A DNA stretch of 64,000 nt from positions 1 through 64,000 of the forward strand of contig NZ_JAELXT010000013.1 of assembly GCF_016427565.1 (NCBI RefSeq), given 5' to 3'. This stretch comes from Microvirga splendida. GTDB lineage: Bacteria > Pseudomonadota > Alphaproteobacteria > Rhizobiales > Beijerinckiaceae. The position numbers and the translations under genes were made by a program. Shown here in pieces: positions 34,114 through 43,416 of this stretch. A model generated the notes under the pieces. It had not been told where the DNA came from. It made no database searches and worked only from the letters and a program-made list of their open reading frames with translations. Positions within the stretch are counted from its first letter, which is position 1. Every line of letters starts with the position of its first letter.

Positions 34114-35712
34114 ATGTCCGAGACACCCGTCTTCTCGACCGCCGCCGTTGCGGCACCCCACAGCCTCGCCGCCGAGACCGGCCAGACCATTCTCGCCGCC
34201 GGTGGCAATGCGATCGAGGCCATGGTGGCCATGGCCGCCACCATCGCGGTGGTCTATCCGCACATGAACGGCATAGGGGGTGACGGGTTCTGGCTCGTGC
34301 GCGAGCCGAAGGGGCGGGTTCATGCCCTCGATGCCTCCGGGCCTGCCGGCTCGCTCGCGAACATCAAGAGCTACCGCGAGAAGGGCTATGATGCCATCCC
34401 GGCGCGCGGGCCGGATGCGGCGCTCACCGTCGCCGGAGCTGTCGGCGGCTGGGCGCTGGCGCTGGAGCTCGCCAAGGCCTTGGGCGGGCAGCTCCCCGTC
34501 GATCTCCTGCTCGGAGATGCCATCCGCCACGCCCGCGACGGATACCCGGTCTCCCGCTCCGAGGAGCGGTTTGTGACCGGCGAGGAGGCCGCCCTCTATG
34601 AGGTCCCCGGTTTCGCCGAGGCCTTCCTGGTTGAGGGCAAGCGAGCGCCGGAGGGCACGCTGAGGCGGACGCCTCGCCTCGCCGACACCCTGGAGCAGCT
34701 CGTCCATGCAGGCCTGGCCGATTTCTACCGGGGCGATGTGGGGCGGGAGATCGCCCTCGACCTGGAGCGGATCGGCACCCCCATCACCCGCAAGGACCTG
34801 GAAAACTATCGCGCCCGCGTCGTCGATCCCCTGGCGGTTCGGCTCAGGCACTCGACGGTCTACAACCTGCCGCCGCCGAGCCAGGGGCTGGCCACCCTGC
34901 TGATCCTCGGCATGGTCGAGCGGCTCACAGGTCTTCGGGGCGAGACGCCCGAGCGCCACCACGGGCTCATCGAGGCCGCAAAGCGCGCTTTCGCCATCCG
35001 CGACCGGGTGGTCGCGGATCCGCGCAACCTCGCCCACGACCCGGCCTCCTTCCTGACGCCCCGGGCGCTGGACAGGGAGGCTGCCCTCATCGACATGAAG
35101 CGAGCTGCTTCCTTTCCCCTGCCGCGCTCCATCGACGGGGACACGATCTGGATGGGGGCCATCGACCGGGATGGGCTCGCCGTGTCCTATATCCAGTCCG
35201 TGTTCTGGGCCTATGGCTCCGGCTGCCTGCTCCCGGCGACGGGTGTTCTCTGGCACAATCGCGGCACGGGCTTCTCGCTCGATCCTGCCAGCCGCAACCG
35301 GCTGGAGCCTGGCCACCGGCCGCTCCATTCCCTCAATCCGGCCATGGCGGTGTTCGACGATGGGCGGGTGCTGTCCTTCGGGGCGATGGGCGGCGAAACC
35401 CAGCCCCAATTCCTCAGCCAGATCTTTTCACGCTACGCGGAGGCCGGCATGGGGTTGGCGGACGCCGTGGAAGCGCCCCGCTGGCTGCTCGATGCGAAGC
35501 TGCGCGGACAAGAGGCCGTGCTCAAGGTGGAGAGCCATTTCGACCCCGGCCTGATCCGTGGTCTCTCCCGGCTCGGGCATACGGTCGAGGAGATGGATGA
35601 AGCCTATTCCGGGCGCTTCGGCCATGCGGGCATGCTGGTGAAGCACCCGCGCAGCGGACGGGTCGAGGCGGTGCACGATCCGCGCTCGGATGGCGGATCG
35701 CTGGGACTTTAA
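34114..35712 (+). CDS. Gamma-glutamyltransferase family Ntn-hydrolase (oxamate amidohydrolase HpxW-like possible)
   Basis: A 532-residue protein of the gamma-glutamyltransferase fold, without a signal peptide, so probably cytoplasmic. The self-cleavage and nucleophile threonine is Thr344 in GDTIWMG, aligned to the TTH motif of classical enzymes, where the second Thr and the His are Ile and Trp here. The small-subunit glycine motif lies further on as SFGAMGGETQPQ. The DTIWMG form resembles oxamate amidohydrolase of purine catabolism rather than glutathione-processing enzymes. ATG at 34114 gives a compact N-terminus. No purine genes are adjacent. Confidence 0.8.
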   Translation: MSETPVFSTAAVAAPHSLAAETGQTILAAGGNAIEAMVAMAATIAVVYPHMNGIGGDGFWLVREPKGRVHALDASGPAGSLANIKSYREKGYDAIPARGPDAALTVAGAVGGWALALELAKALGGQLPVDLLLGDAIRHARDGYPVSRSEERFVTGEEAALYEVPGFAEAFLVEGKRAPEGTLRRTPRLADTLEQLVHAGLADFYRGDVGREIALDLERIGTPITRKDLENYRARVVDPLAVRLRHSTVYNLPPPSQGLATLLILGMVERLTGLRGETPERHHGLIEAAKRAFAIRDRVVADPRNLAHDPASFLTPRALDREAALIDMKRAASFPLPRSIDGDTIWMGAIDRDGLAVSYIQSVFWAYGSGCLLPATGVLWHNRGTGFSLDPASRNRLEPGHRPLHSLNPAMAVFDDGRVLSFGAMGGETQPQFLSQIFSRYAEAGMGLADAVEAPRWLLDAKLRGQEAVLKVESHFDPGLIRGLSRLGHTVEEMDEAYSGRFGHAGMLVKHPRSGRVEAVHDPRSDGGSLGL

Positions 35713-36725
35713 CCGGCGGCCCAGAGGCCGTAGAGGAGGCTCAGTCCCAGCACCAGCACGAAGCCGGCGGCGAGCAGTTCCAGGCCCGCAATCGCGATGG
35801 CGCCCCATGCACCGCGCCCGCCGGCGAGCTTCAGGGCCATAGCCTTGAAGAAGACCGCCAGCGCCGCGATGGCGCTGGTGGTGAGCGCGGTGCCCAGCGC
35901 CATGGCGAAGGTCGCTGCGATGCCGGCGGCGAACAGGCCCTGGGACAGGGCAAAGACCAGGACGATGAGGGCGCCCGCGCAGGGGCGGATGCCGGCAGCA
36001 ATCGCCACGCCCGCCATGTCGCGCCAGCGCGTCAGCCGGTTGATCTCGTCGGGCGGGGGCAGATGGGCGTGGTCGCAATCCTCCTGGACGGAGGCGTAAG
36101 GGTTGCGAGCGAGCGCTATGACGCCCAGCACCTTGCCGGCCTTGCGCCAGGTGATGACCGCGCCGAGCAGGGCGACCGCAATGAAGCTTGCCACTTCCAC
36201 GTTCAGGGCGATGCTGTTCATGGTGGAGGCGGTGGCGCGCAGCACGAGGCTGACGAGCGACACGATGCCGATGGCCACCAGCGCCTGCACCAGGGCGGCC
36301 GCCAGACTCAGGAGGAAGCCTTTGCGCAGCGCCTTCTCGTCCGCCACGAGATAGCCCGAAATCACAGCCTTTCCGTGCCCGGGACCGGCCGCATGGAAGA
36401 CGCCATAGGCGAAGCCGACGAGCAGAAGCGTGAGGAAGGCGGAGCCGTTTTCCTTCAGCTCCCGCACGCTGTCCCTCAGGCTTGCGTAGAAGTCGGACTG
36501 CACCGACAGGATCCAGGCGCCGATGCTGCCGGAGGGCGTCGCCTCCCGCAGGCCCATGCCGAAGGGATTGCGCGGCGGGGGCTTGCCGATGGGCCCAAGC
36601 CACAGGCCGATCAGGCCCATCACGGCGGCCACGACGGCGATAGCGGCGAGCATGATGCCGACCCGTCGCCACAGAGGCGTGCGGTCGGTGCTCGGAAGGG
36701 CAGGGGCGTCGGAGGTCAGGGACAT
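35709..36725 (-). CDS. NicO/RcnA-type nickel/cobalt transporter
   Basis: A 338-residue membrane protein of the NicO family. The hallmark HAAGPGHGKAVISGYLV lies near residue 110, an internal His/Asp-rich loop (EDCDHAHLPPPDE) follows near residue 218, and the second conserved helix GIRPCAGALIVLVFAL is near residue 245. Members export or import Ni or Co. It overlaps the end of the DUF1007 gene by 10 bases, a frequent pairing in which the DUF1007 protein is thought to be a periplasmic partner. It also overlaps the 3' end of the gamma-glutamyltransferase-like gene by 4 bases. Confidence 0.88.
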   Translation of the reverse strand: MSLTSDAPALPSTDRTPLWRRVGIMLAAIAVVAAVMGLIGLWLGPIGKPPPRNPFGMGLREATPSGSIGAWILSVQSDFYASLRDSVRELKENGSAFLTLLLVGFAYGVFHAAGPGHGKAVISGYLVADEKALRKGFLLSLAAALVQALVAIGIVSLVSLVLRATASTMNSIALNVEVASFIAVALLGAVITWRKAGKVLGVIALARNPYASVQEDCDHAHLPPPDEINRLTRWRDMAGVAIAAGIRPCAGALIVLVFALSQGLFAAGIAATFAMALGTALTTSAIAALAVFFKAMALKLAGGRGAWGAIAIAGLELLAAGFVLVLGLSLLYGLWAAG

Positions 36726-37357
36726 GCGATGATGGCCCTGTTGGAATATTCGATGCCGATATCCTGCGGCTGGATGGCGCCCTCATCCTGCAGGATCTGC
36801 TGCATGGTGGCATCGAGCGGCTTGGCCTTGGCGATGCTGGTCACGCAGCCCTGGGGCGCATTGGCGAGCGAGATGGCCGCCTGGCCCTCCGTCAGGCTGA
36901 AGTAAACGAAGAAAGTCGGGTCCTCGATCTCGACGGAGACCGCTCCCGTGGGCGCCACCGGCGCCTTGAGGGGCAGGAGGAAGGACATGGACACTTGCGT
37001 CTTCTCCATGCTCATCCGGGCTTCCCGCGGCGCATCGAAAGTCTGGGGCTTGCCCCGGGCCTTGAGCACGGTGAAGTAGTCGAATTCGTTGAGGGAGGCG
37101 GCGTTTTCGTCGGCGAGTTCCTGCAGTTCCTCGGGCGTCAGCTTGCCGTCGCCATCCTTGTCCAGGCCCTGCGTGACATAGGCCGTATAGGCCTCGTCGA
37201 ACGTCCAATGGTGGCGAACGCCCGTCACCCGCCCATCGAGGGCGAAAACCACTTCCGCCTTGGCGGTCACCCACACATGCGGGTGTGCCAGGGCCGGTGA
37301 GACCAGGCCCACACTCAAGGCCGCCAAGGCGGAGATCAGACCGAGATGGCGTGTCAT
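36716..37357 (-). CDS. DUF1007 family periplasmic protein with EF-hand-like loop
   Basis: A 213-residue protein with signal peptide (MTRHLGLISALAALSVGLVSPALA). The mature start HPHVWVTAKAEVVF is the DUF1007 mark and gives an N-terminal HxH metal-binding site after cleavage. An EF-hand-like loop, DKDGDGKLTPEEL, lies near residue 66. It is the first gene of a pair with the NicO-type transporter. Function is inferred as metal binding in the periplasm. Confidence 0.87.
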   Translation of the reverse strand: MTRHLGLISALAALSVGLVSPALAHPHVWVTAKAEVVFALDGRVTGVRHHWTFDEAYTAYVTQGLDKDGDGKLTPEELQELADENAASLNEFDYFTVLKARGKPQTFDAPREARMSMEKTQVSMSFLLPLKAPVAPTGAVSVEIEDPTFFVYFSLTEGQAAISLANAPQGCVTSIAKAKPLDATMQQILQDEGAIQPQDIGIEYSNRAIIACP

Positions 37358-37485
37358 GCGTTTGACCCAGGGAACAGCGACGCTGCCGACGAGAGCCGGT
37401 CGCGAGAGACGATATGATCCTTGTAGGGTTAACAGAGGCGAAACAAAGGCGTGGGCGATGGGGATCAATTGACGGGCTCCGGCAA

Positions 37486-37510
37486 ATATGTCAGCATTAC
37501 TGACATATTC
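37486..37510. promoter_or_regulatory. Perfect 25-bp operator-like palindrome upstream of the indolepyruvate oxidoreductase gene
   Basis: AATATGTCAG-CATTA-CTGACATATT has perfect 10-bp arms and is AT-rich in a GC-rich setting. It lies 57 bases upstream of the oxidoreductase ATG, within the divergent promoter region shared with the DUF1007 gene. This is the form of a dimeric repressor or activator site (for instance MarR, TetR or Lrp type). Confidence 0.65.
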
Positions 37511-37567
37511 TGCACGATAAGACCGGAACACCGGCAGAGGGGCGGAAGCCCCAGGAGGAAACGGATC

Positions 37568-40500
37568 ATGGCCGAAGGTTCTGTTGCGCTTCGTCAGGTG
37601 ACGCTCGACGACAAGTACGATCTCACCAAGGATCACGTCTTCATCACCGGGACCCAGGCCGTCATCCGCATGCTGCTGATGCAGCGCGAGCGCGACCGGC
37701 TGGCGGGCCTCAACACCGCCGGTCTCGTGTCCGGCTATCGTGGCTCCCCCATCGGCGGCCTCGACCAGAACCTGTGGCGTGCCCGCAAGTGGCTGGATCA
37801 GTCGAACATCGTCTTCCAGCCCGGCCTCAACGAGGAACTCGCCGCCACCGCCATCTGGGGCGCGCAGCAGGCGGAGGTTCGCGGCGAGGGCAAGTATGAC
37901 GGCGTCTTCGGCCTCTGGTACGGCAAGGGCCCGGGCGTCGACCGCTCCGGCGACGTGTTCCGCCACGCCAACATGGCCGGCTCGTCGAAGCACGGCGGAG
38001 TGCTGGCGCTCATGGGCGACGATCACACGGCCGAATCCTCCACCGTCGCGCACCAGTCCGAGTTCCACTTCGTCGACGTGATGATGCCGATCCTGAACCC
38101 GGCGGGCGTTCAGGAGATCCTTGATTACGGCCTCTACGGCTATGCCATGAGCCGCTTCTCCGGCACGTGGGTCGCCTTCAAATGCGTGAAGGACAACATC
38201 GAATCGACCTCTTCCGTCGATGCATCGCTCGACCGCGTGAAGATCATTATTCCTGACGATTTCGCGATGCCGCCGGGCGGCCTCAACATCCGCAACCGCG
38301 ACGGCGTGCTCGACCAGGAGGCGCGGCTTCAGGATTTCAAGCGCGACGCCATGCTGGCGTTCGTGCGCGCCAACAACCTCAACCGCATCGTGCTCTCCGG
38401 CGGCCGCAATCCGAAGATCGGCATCATCACCGTCGGCAAGTCCTATCTCGACGTGCGCCAGGCGCTCGACGAACTCGGTCTCGACGAGGTGAAGGCCAAC
38501 GACATGGGGCTTCGCCTCTACAAGGTCGCCTGCCCATGGCCGCTGTCGCAGCGGGAGCTGGTGGATTTCGCGCGCGGCCTCGACAAGGTCATCGTGGTCG
38601 AGGAGAAGCGCTCCCTCATCGAGGTGCAGCTGCGCGAGGAGCTCTACGGCACGGCCAATCAGCCGGTCTGCATCGGCAAGAAGGACGAGGAGGGAAGCTG
38701 GCTCTTCCCCGTGAAGGGCGCGCTCGATCCCAACGACATCGCCATCGCCATCGGCGAGCGGCTGCTGGCCTACCACAACAACGACGACCTGCGTGGACGC
38801 GTGGCGCGGCTTCGCCACGCACAAGAGGTGCTTGTCGCAACCGGCGACGTGGCAACCCGTACGCCGCATTTCTGCGCCGGCTGTCCGCACAACTCCTCCA
38901 CGAAGGTGCCCGAGGGCATGCGCGCCTATGCGGGCATCGGCTGCCACTACATGGTGCAGTGGATGGACCGCTCCACCGAAGGCTTCACCCAGATGGGCGG
39001 CGAAGGCGCCAACTGGATCGGCGAGTCGCCGTTCTCCAAGCGCGGCCACGTGTTCCAGAATCTCGGCGACGGCACCTACAACCATTCCGGCGTGCTGGCC
39101 CTGCGCTGGTCGATCCACACCAAGACCAACGTCACCTACAAGATCCTCTTCAACGACGCGGTCGCCATGACAGGCGGGCAGAAGCACGAGGGCGGGCTCA
39201 CCGTCGACATGATCGCCCGCCAGGTGCGCGAGGAAGGCGTCGAGCGCATCGCCCTCGTCACGGACGAGCCGCACAAATACCCGAAGGAGGTCCGCTGGCC
39301 GGCGGGCATGACGATCCATCACCGCAGCGAGCTTGAGGCCGTGCAGCGCCAACTCGCGGACGTGCCCGGCGTGTCGGTGATGATCTACGACCAGACCTGC
39401 GCGTCGGAGAAGCGCCGCCGCCGCAAGCGCGGCGAGTTCCCGGATCCCGACAAGCGCGTCATCATCAACGATCTCGTCTGCGAAGCCTGCGGCGACTGCT
39501 CGGTGCAGTCCAACTGCGTGGCGGTGCAGCCGGTCGAGACGGAGTTCGGCCGCAAGCGCCAGATCGACCAGTCGAACTGCAACAAGGACTTCTCCTGCGT
39601 GAACGGCTTCTGCCCGTCCTTCGTGACGGTGCACGGCGCCAAGGTGAAGAAGGCCGTGCCGGAGACCGTCTCGACGGAGGGCATGACGTTCAAGCCGCTG
39701 CCCGATCCGGCGATCCCCGCCATCGACCGCACCTTCAACGTCATCGTGACAGGCGTGGGCGGCACGGGCGTCGTCACCATCGGGGCGATCCTGGGCATGG
39801 CGGCGCATCTCGAGGGCAAGGGGCTGGGCATGATCGACATGGCCGGCCTCGCCCAGAAGGGCGGCGCAGTCTACAGCCATGTGCGCCTCGCCAACAACCA
39901 AGACGACATCCACGCCATCCGCGTGAGTGCGGAATCGGCCCATCTCGTGCTCGGCTGCGATCTCGTGGTGACCGGAACCAAGAAGGTGCTGGCCGCCGTG
40001 AAGGAGGGGCAGACGGCGCTCGTGGTGAACACTGCGGAGGTGATGCCGGGCGAGTTCACCCGCAACGCCGATTTCTCCCTGCCGACGGAGCGCCTGAAGC
40101 GCGCCATCAAGTCGGCGGCAGGTGCCGAGGGCGTGTCCTTCGTCGACGCGACAGCGATTGCCACCGCGCTTCTCGGTAATGCGATTGCGGCCAACATGTT
40201 CATGCTGGGCTATGCCTATCAGACCGGCCGCGTTCCGCTCTCCGGTGCTGCCATCGAGAAGGCCATTGAGCTCAACGGCGAAGCGGTGAAGATGAACCTC
40301 GCCGCCTTTACCTGGGGCCGCCGCGCGGCCGCAGAGCCGGAGGTGATCGCGTCCATGATGAGCGAGCTGAAGGCGCCCACGGAATCGCGCAAGCTGTCCG
40401 AGACCCTCGACGAGGTGATCGAGCGGCGCGTCGCCTTCCTGTCCGGCTACCAGAGCAGGCGCTATGCGCGTCGCTACGGCAGCCTCGTCGAGCGCGTGCG

Positions 40501-41068
40501 CGCGGCGGAGGACAAGGCCGTGCCGGGTTCGACGACGCTCACCGACGCTGTGGCGCGCTCGCTGTTCAAGCTTATGGCCTACAAGGACGAGTACGAGGTG
40601 GCGCGTCTCTACACGAACGGCCATTTCGAACGCCAAGTCGCATCAGCCTTCGAGGGCGAGAACCTGCGTTACGAGTTCCACATGGCGCCGCCTGTGCTTG
40701 CCAAGAAGGATCCGGTCACGGGTCTTCCGCGCAAGATGAGCTTCGGGCCGTGGATGCTGAAAGCCATGGGCGTTCTGGCGAAGTTCAAGGCGGTGCGCGG
40801 CACGCCGCTCGACGTGTTCGGCTACACCCACGAGCGCCGCACCGAGCGCCAGCTCGTCCGCGAGTTCGAGGAACGGATCGAGGAGATCGTGTCGAAGCTG
40901 AATGCCGGCAATCACGCCACGGCCATCGGGATCGCCGCCATCCCGCAGAAGATCCGCGGCTTCGGCCACATCAAGGAACGGAACTTGAAAGCCGCCAAGG
41001 CGGAAGAAGCCGATCTGCTGGCCAAGTTCCGCACGGACCCGCAGCCGATGGCGGTTGCGGCGGAGTAA
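37568..41068 (+). CDS. Indolepyruvate ferredoxin oxidoreductase family protein (fused subunits)
   Basis: A 1166-residue thiamine-diphosphate enzyme that oxidatively decarboxylates aryl-pyruvates (indolepyruvate, phenylpyruvate and the like) to acyl-CoA. The N-terminal pyrimidine-binding and TPP parts carry HNSSTKVPEGM and GTYNHSGVLALRW; a Cys cluster for Fe-S (CEACGDCSVQSNC) lies near residues 637-681. The gamma domain begins at VIVTGVGGTGVV near residue 723, and a C-terminal DUF6537-like region covers the last 200 residues. ATG at 37568 is preceded by AGGAGG at 37554-37559. A perfect palindrome upstream suggests regulation, and an aromatic aminotransferase gene converges downstream. Confidence 0.92.
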   Translation: MAEGSVALRQVTLDDKYDLTKDHVFITGTQAVIRMLLMQRERDRLAGLNTAGLVSGYRGSPIGGLDQNLWRARKWLDQSNIVFQPGLNEELAATAIWGAQQAEVRGEGKYDGVFGLWYGKGPGVDRSGDVFRHANMAGSSKHGGVLALMGDDHTAESSTVAHQSEFHFVDVMMPILNPAGVQEILDYGLYGYAMSRFSGTWVAFKCVKDNIESTSSVDASLDRVKIIIPDDFAMPPGGLNIRNRDGVLDQEARLQDFKRDAMLAFVRANNLNRIVLSGGRNPKIGIITVGKSYLDVRQALDELGLDEVKANDMGLRLYKVACPWPLSQRELVDFARGLDKVIVVEEKRSLIEVQLREELYGTANQPVCIGKKDEEGSWLFPVKGALDPNDIAIAIGERLLAYHNNDDLRGRVARLRHAQEVLVATGDVATRTPHFCAGCPHNSSTKVPEGMRAYAGIGCHYMVQWMDRSTEGFTQMGGEGANWIGESPFSKRGHVFQNLGDGTYNHSGVLALRWSIHTKTNVTYKILFNDAVAMTGGQKHEGGLTVDMIARQVREEGVERIALVTDEPHKYPKEVRWPAGMTIHHRSELEAVQRQLADVPGVSVMIYDQTCASEKRRRRKRGEFPDPDKRVIINDLVCEACGDCSVQSNCVAVQPVETEFGRKRQIDQSNCNKDFSCVNGFCPSFVTVHGAKVKKAVPETVSTEGMTFKPLPDPAIPAIDRTFNVIVTGVGGTGVVTIGAILGMAAHLEGKGLGMIDMAGLAQKGGAVYSHVRLANNQDDIHAIRVSAESAHLVLGCDLVVTGTKKVLAAVKEGQTALVVNTAEVMPGEFTRNADFSLPTERLKRAIKSAAGAEGVSFVDATAIATALLGNAIAANMFMLGYAYQTGRVPLSGAAIEKAIELNGEAVKMNLAAFTWGRRAAAEPEVIASMMSELKAPTESRKLSETLDEVIERRVAFLSGYQSRRYARRYGSLVERVRAAEDKAVPGSTTLTDAVARSLFKLMAYKDEYEVARLYTNGHFERQVASAFEGENLRYEFHMAPPVLAKKDPVTGLPRKMSFGPWMLKAMGVLAKFKAVRGTPLDVFGYTHERRTERQLVREFEERIEEIVSKLNAGNHATAIGIAAIPQKIRGFGHIKERNLKAAKAEEADLLAKFRTDPQPMAVAAE

Positions 41069-41097
41069 GTTTCTTACTCCGCACACCCCACACTTCA

Positions 41098-41181
41098 CGT
41101 CATGGCCGGGCTTGTCCCGGCCATCCACGTTTTAAGAACCGCAAGAAGACGTGGATCCCCGGAACAAGTCCGGGGATGACG
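41098..41181. repeat. Dispersed palindromic repeat, copy 2 (partner at 8288)
   Basis: It starts CGTCATGGCCGGGCTTG and ends CGGGGATGACG; the first 29 bases match the element at 8288. Two hairpins are present (GGCCGGG-CTTG-TCCCGGCC and CCCCGGAACAAGTCCGGGG), linked by ACGT...ACGT words. It lies between converging genes and may act as a terminator for both. Confidence 0.75.
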
Positions 41182-41197
41182 GCCTGAGTAGTATTCT

Positions 41198-42403
41198 TCA
41201 GCCCCGCGCCTGGCTCACCTCGACAAAGCTCTTCGCCACCTTCAGCACGTTCGCCTCGTTGAGGCCCGCGACGCACATGCGGCCGGAGCCTACGAGATAG
41301 ATGCCGTCGCGCTCGCGCATGATGTCGACCTGCTGGGCGCTGAGCCCCGTATAGCTGAACATGCCGCGCTGGTTCGTGAGGAAGCCCACATCCACCTCGT
41401 TCGACAGGGAGCGGATTTGCTCCGCGAGAAGCTTGCGCATGGAATCCATGCGGGTGCGCATGGTCTCCACCTCCCGGGTCCATTGGGCGCGCAGGTCGTC
41501 GCTGCCGAGAACCGTCGCCACGAGAAGGCCTGCGGTCATCGGCGGGCTCGAATAGCTGCGGCGCACGGCGAGCTTGAGCTGCCCGAGCACGCGCTCGGCC
41601 TCGTCTGAATCGCGGCACACGACGCTCAGGCCGCCGCAGCGCTCGCCGTAGAGCGAGAAGTTCTTCGAGAAGGAATTGGCCACGAGGCAGGAGGCGCGCT
41701 CCGCATAGCGGCGCACGAAGGCGGCGTCCTCGTCGAGGCTGGTGCCGAAGCCCTGATAGGCCATGTCGAACACCACGATGTGGCCCTTGGCCACCAGCAC
41801 GTCGGTCACGCCGGCTTGCTGCCGCTCGTCGAGATCGACGCCGGTGGGGTTGTGGCAGACGGGCTGGATCACCACGATGGAGCCGGGCTCCGCAGCTTCC
41901 AGCGCCTTCACCATGCCGTCGAAATCCACCGAGCGGGTGGCGCGGTTCCAATACGGGTAGGTCGCGGTCTTGAAGCCCGCCCGCTGGAACAGGCCGTGGT
42001 GGTTGTCCCAGGTCGGGTCGCTGACGAGAACGGTGCGGCCGGGGCAGTGCTTGGCGAGGAAGTCCGCCGCGATGCCCACCGCGCCCGTGCCGCCGATGGT
42101 CTGGATCGTCGCGACGCGCTTGCCGGCAAGGGCCGGATGCTTGTCGCCGAAGATCAGCTTCTGCACGCCCTCGCGGTAGGCCGCATGGCCCTCCATCGGA
42201 AGATAGGGACGCTCCGCAAAGCCGATGCGCTCGTAAGCCGCCCGGACCGAGCCCAGCACCGGAAGCCGGCCGTGCTCGTCGGTGTAGACGCCGATGCTGA
42301 GGTTCACCTTCTCGGGGCGCGGATCGGTCTTGAAGCTGTCGTTGAGGGAGAGGATCGGGTCGCCCGCGAAGGCTTCCACCTGGCCGAACAGGGATTCCGT
42401 CAT
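41198..42403 (-). CDS. Aromatic amino acid / aspartate aminotransferase
   Basis: A 401-residue class I aminotransferase of the AspC/TyrB subgroup. The PLP lysine is in NSFSKNFSLYGER near residue 248, preceded by CHNPTGVDL and by the substrate/PLP residues in SDPTWDNHHGLF. Its N-terminus (DPILSLNDSFKTDPRPEKVNLSIGVY) is typical of tyrosine/aromatic aminotransferases. It would convert tryptophan, phenylalanine or tyrosine to the aryl-pyruvates used by the convergent oxidoreductase. Confidence 0.9.
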   Translation of the reverse strand: MTESLFGQVEAFAGDPILSLNDSFKTDPRPEKVNLSIGVYTDEHGRLPVLGSVRAAYERIGFAERPYLPMEGHAAYREGVQKLIFGDKHPALAGKRVATIQTIGGTGAVGIAADFLAKHCPGRTVLVSDPTWDNHHGLFQRAGFKTATYPYWNRATRSVDFDGMVKALEAAEPGSIVVIQPVCHNPTGVDLDERQQAGVTDVLVAKGHIVVFDMAYQGFGTSLDEDAAFVRRYAERASCLVANSFSKNFSLYGERCGGLSVVCRDSDEAERVLGQLKLAVRRSYSSPPMTAGLLVATVLGSDDLRAQWTREVETMRTRMDSMRKLLAEQIRSLSNEVDVGFLTNQRGMFSYTGLSAQQVDIMRERDGIYLVGSGRMCVAGLNEANVLKVAKSFVEVSQARG

Positions 42404-42506
42404 GCTGATCTCCAAGCCTGTCGCGGCAGCCTGCCTGCGACGCATCGTTCAGATGCCGCGAGACCTAGCCCTTGAGAGGCCTCCTCGGCAAGGTTCTTCG
42501 TGGACT

Positions 42507-43214
42507 TTAAGCGTCCAGGCGCCAGTCCACCGGCTCCAGTCCTTTCTCGACGAGCCACGCGTTGGCGCGGCTGAAGGGCTTCGTCCCGCGGAAGTCGTTG
42601 AGTCGGTTGAGCGGGGAGGGGTGCCCCGCCTCGATCACAAGATGCTTCGTCCGGTCCACCAGCGCCGCGCGCTTGCGGGCCGGGCCTCCCCAGAGAAGGA
42701 ACACGACGGCCGGTTGCTGCTGCGAAATGGCCGCGATGGCCTGATCGGCCAGGGCCGACCAGCCGAATTTCATGTGGGCGCCCGATTGGCCGGCCTCCAC
42801 GGTCAGGGCCGTGTTGATGAGCAGCACGCCCTGACGGGCCCATTTCGAGAGGTCTCCTGAAGTGGGCATAGGCACGTCCAGATCCTCGGACATCTCGCGC
42901 AGGATCGTGCGCAGCGACGCGGGCAGCCGACGGGAGCCGCGATAGGAGAAGGCGAGCCCGTGGGAATCGCCCGGCGTGGGGTAGGGGTCCTGGCCCAGGA
43001 CCACCACCTTGACCGTCTCAAGGGGCGTCAGGGAGATGCTCGTGAACACGGCCTCCGGGGGCGGCAGCACCTGGGCGCCGGAGGCGAGCGCCGCATCGGC
43101 CTTGGCCGCCACCGCCTCCGCGCTGCCATCCCGAAAGAAGGGCAGCTTGAGCCATCCCGCCGCCTGAGGCGTGGCGCGGAACTCATTGAGGGCGTGGCTG
43201 ATGGGGCCAGTCAT
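42507..43214 (-). CDS. ung: Uracil-DNA glycosylase, family 1
   Basis: A 235-residue DNA repair enzyme that removes uracil from DNA. The water-activating motif GQDPYPTPGDSHGLAFS has Asp76, and the DNA-intercalation motif is AGHPSPLNR near residue 195. Length and motif order match family 1 Ung. It is a single gene, divergent from the 5'-nucleotidase-family gene. Confidence 0.94.
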   Translation of the reverse strand: MTGPISHALNEFRATPQAAGWLKLPFFRDGSAEAVAAKADAALASGAQVLPPPEAVFTSISLTPLETVKVVVLGQDPYPTPGDSHGLAFSYRGSRRLPASLRTILREMSEDLDVPMPTSGDLSKWARQGVLLINTALTVEAGQSGAHMKFGWSALADQAIAAISQQQPAVVFLLWGGPARKRAALVDRTKHLVIEAGHPSPLNRLNDFRGTKPFSRANAWLVEKGLEPVDWRLDA

Positions 43215-43416
43215 GAGGAGAACGTGCCTTTCTGCCCGGTGCGGGCGGAGACCGTATGCCGGCTAAGGGTTGTGGCGACGGCTGAGGGAGAAAGCCATCA
43301 GGGGTGCCGCCGGTGCAGGCGTCGAAATCGTCGACAGGATGTTACTTCTGTGACACGTTGCCGGTCTAGGCTCCACGCCTCCATCCGTGGATGCCACCCT
43401 GCTACGAGGACTTTGT

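Noticed and set aside
36716-40636. 1306-residue frame including antisense of the indolepyruvate oxidoreductase gene
   Set aside because: Only its last 213 codons (DUF1007) are real; the rest is an antisense shadow with low-complexity composition.
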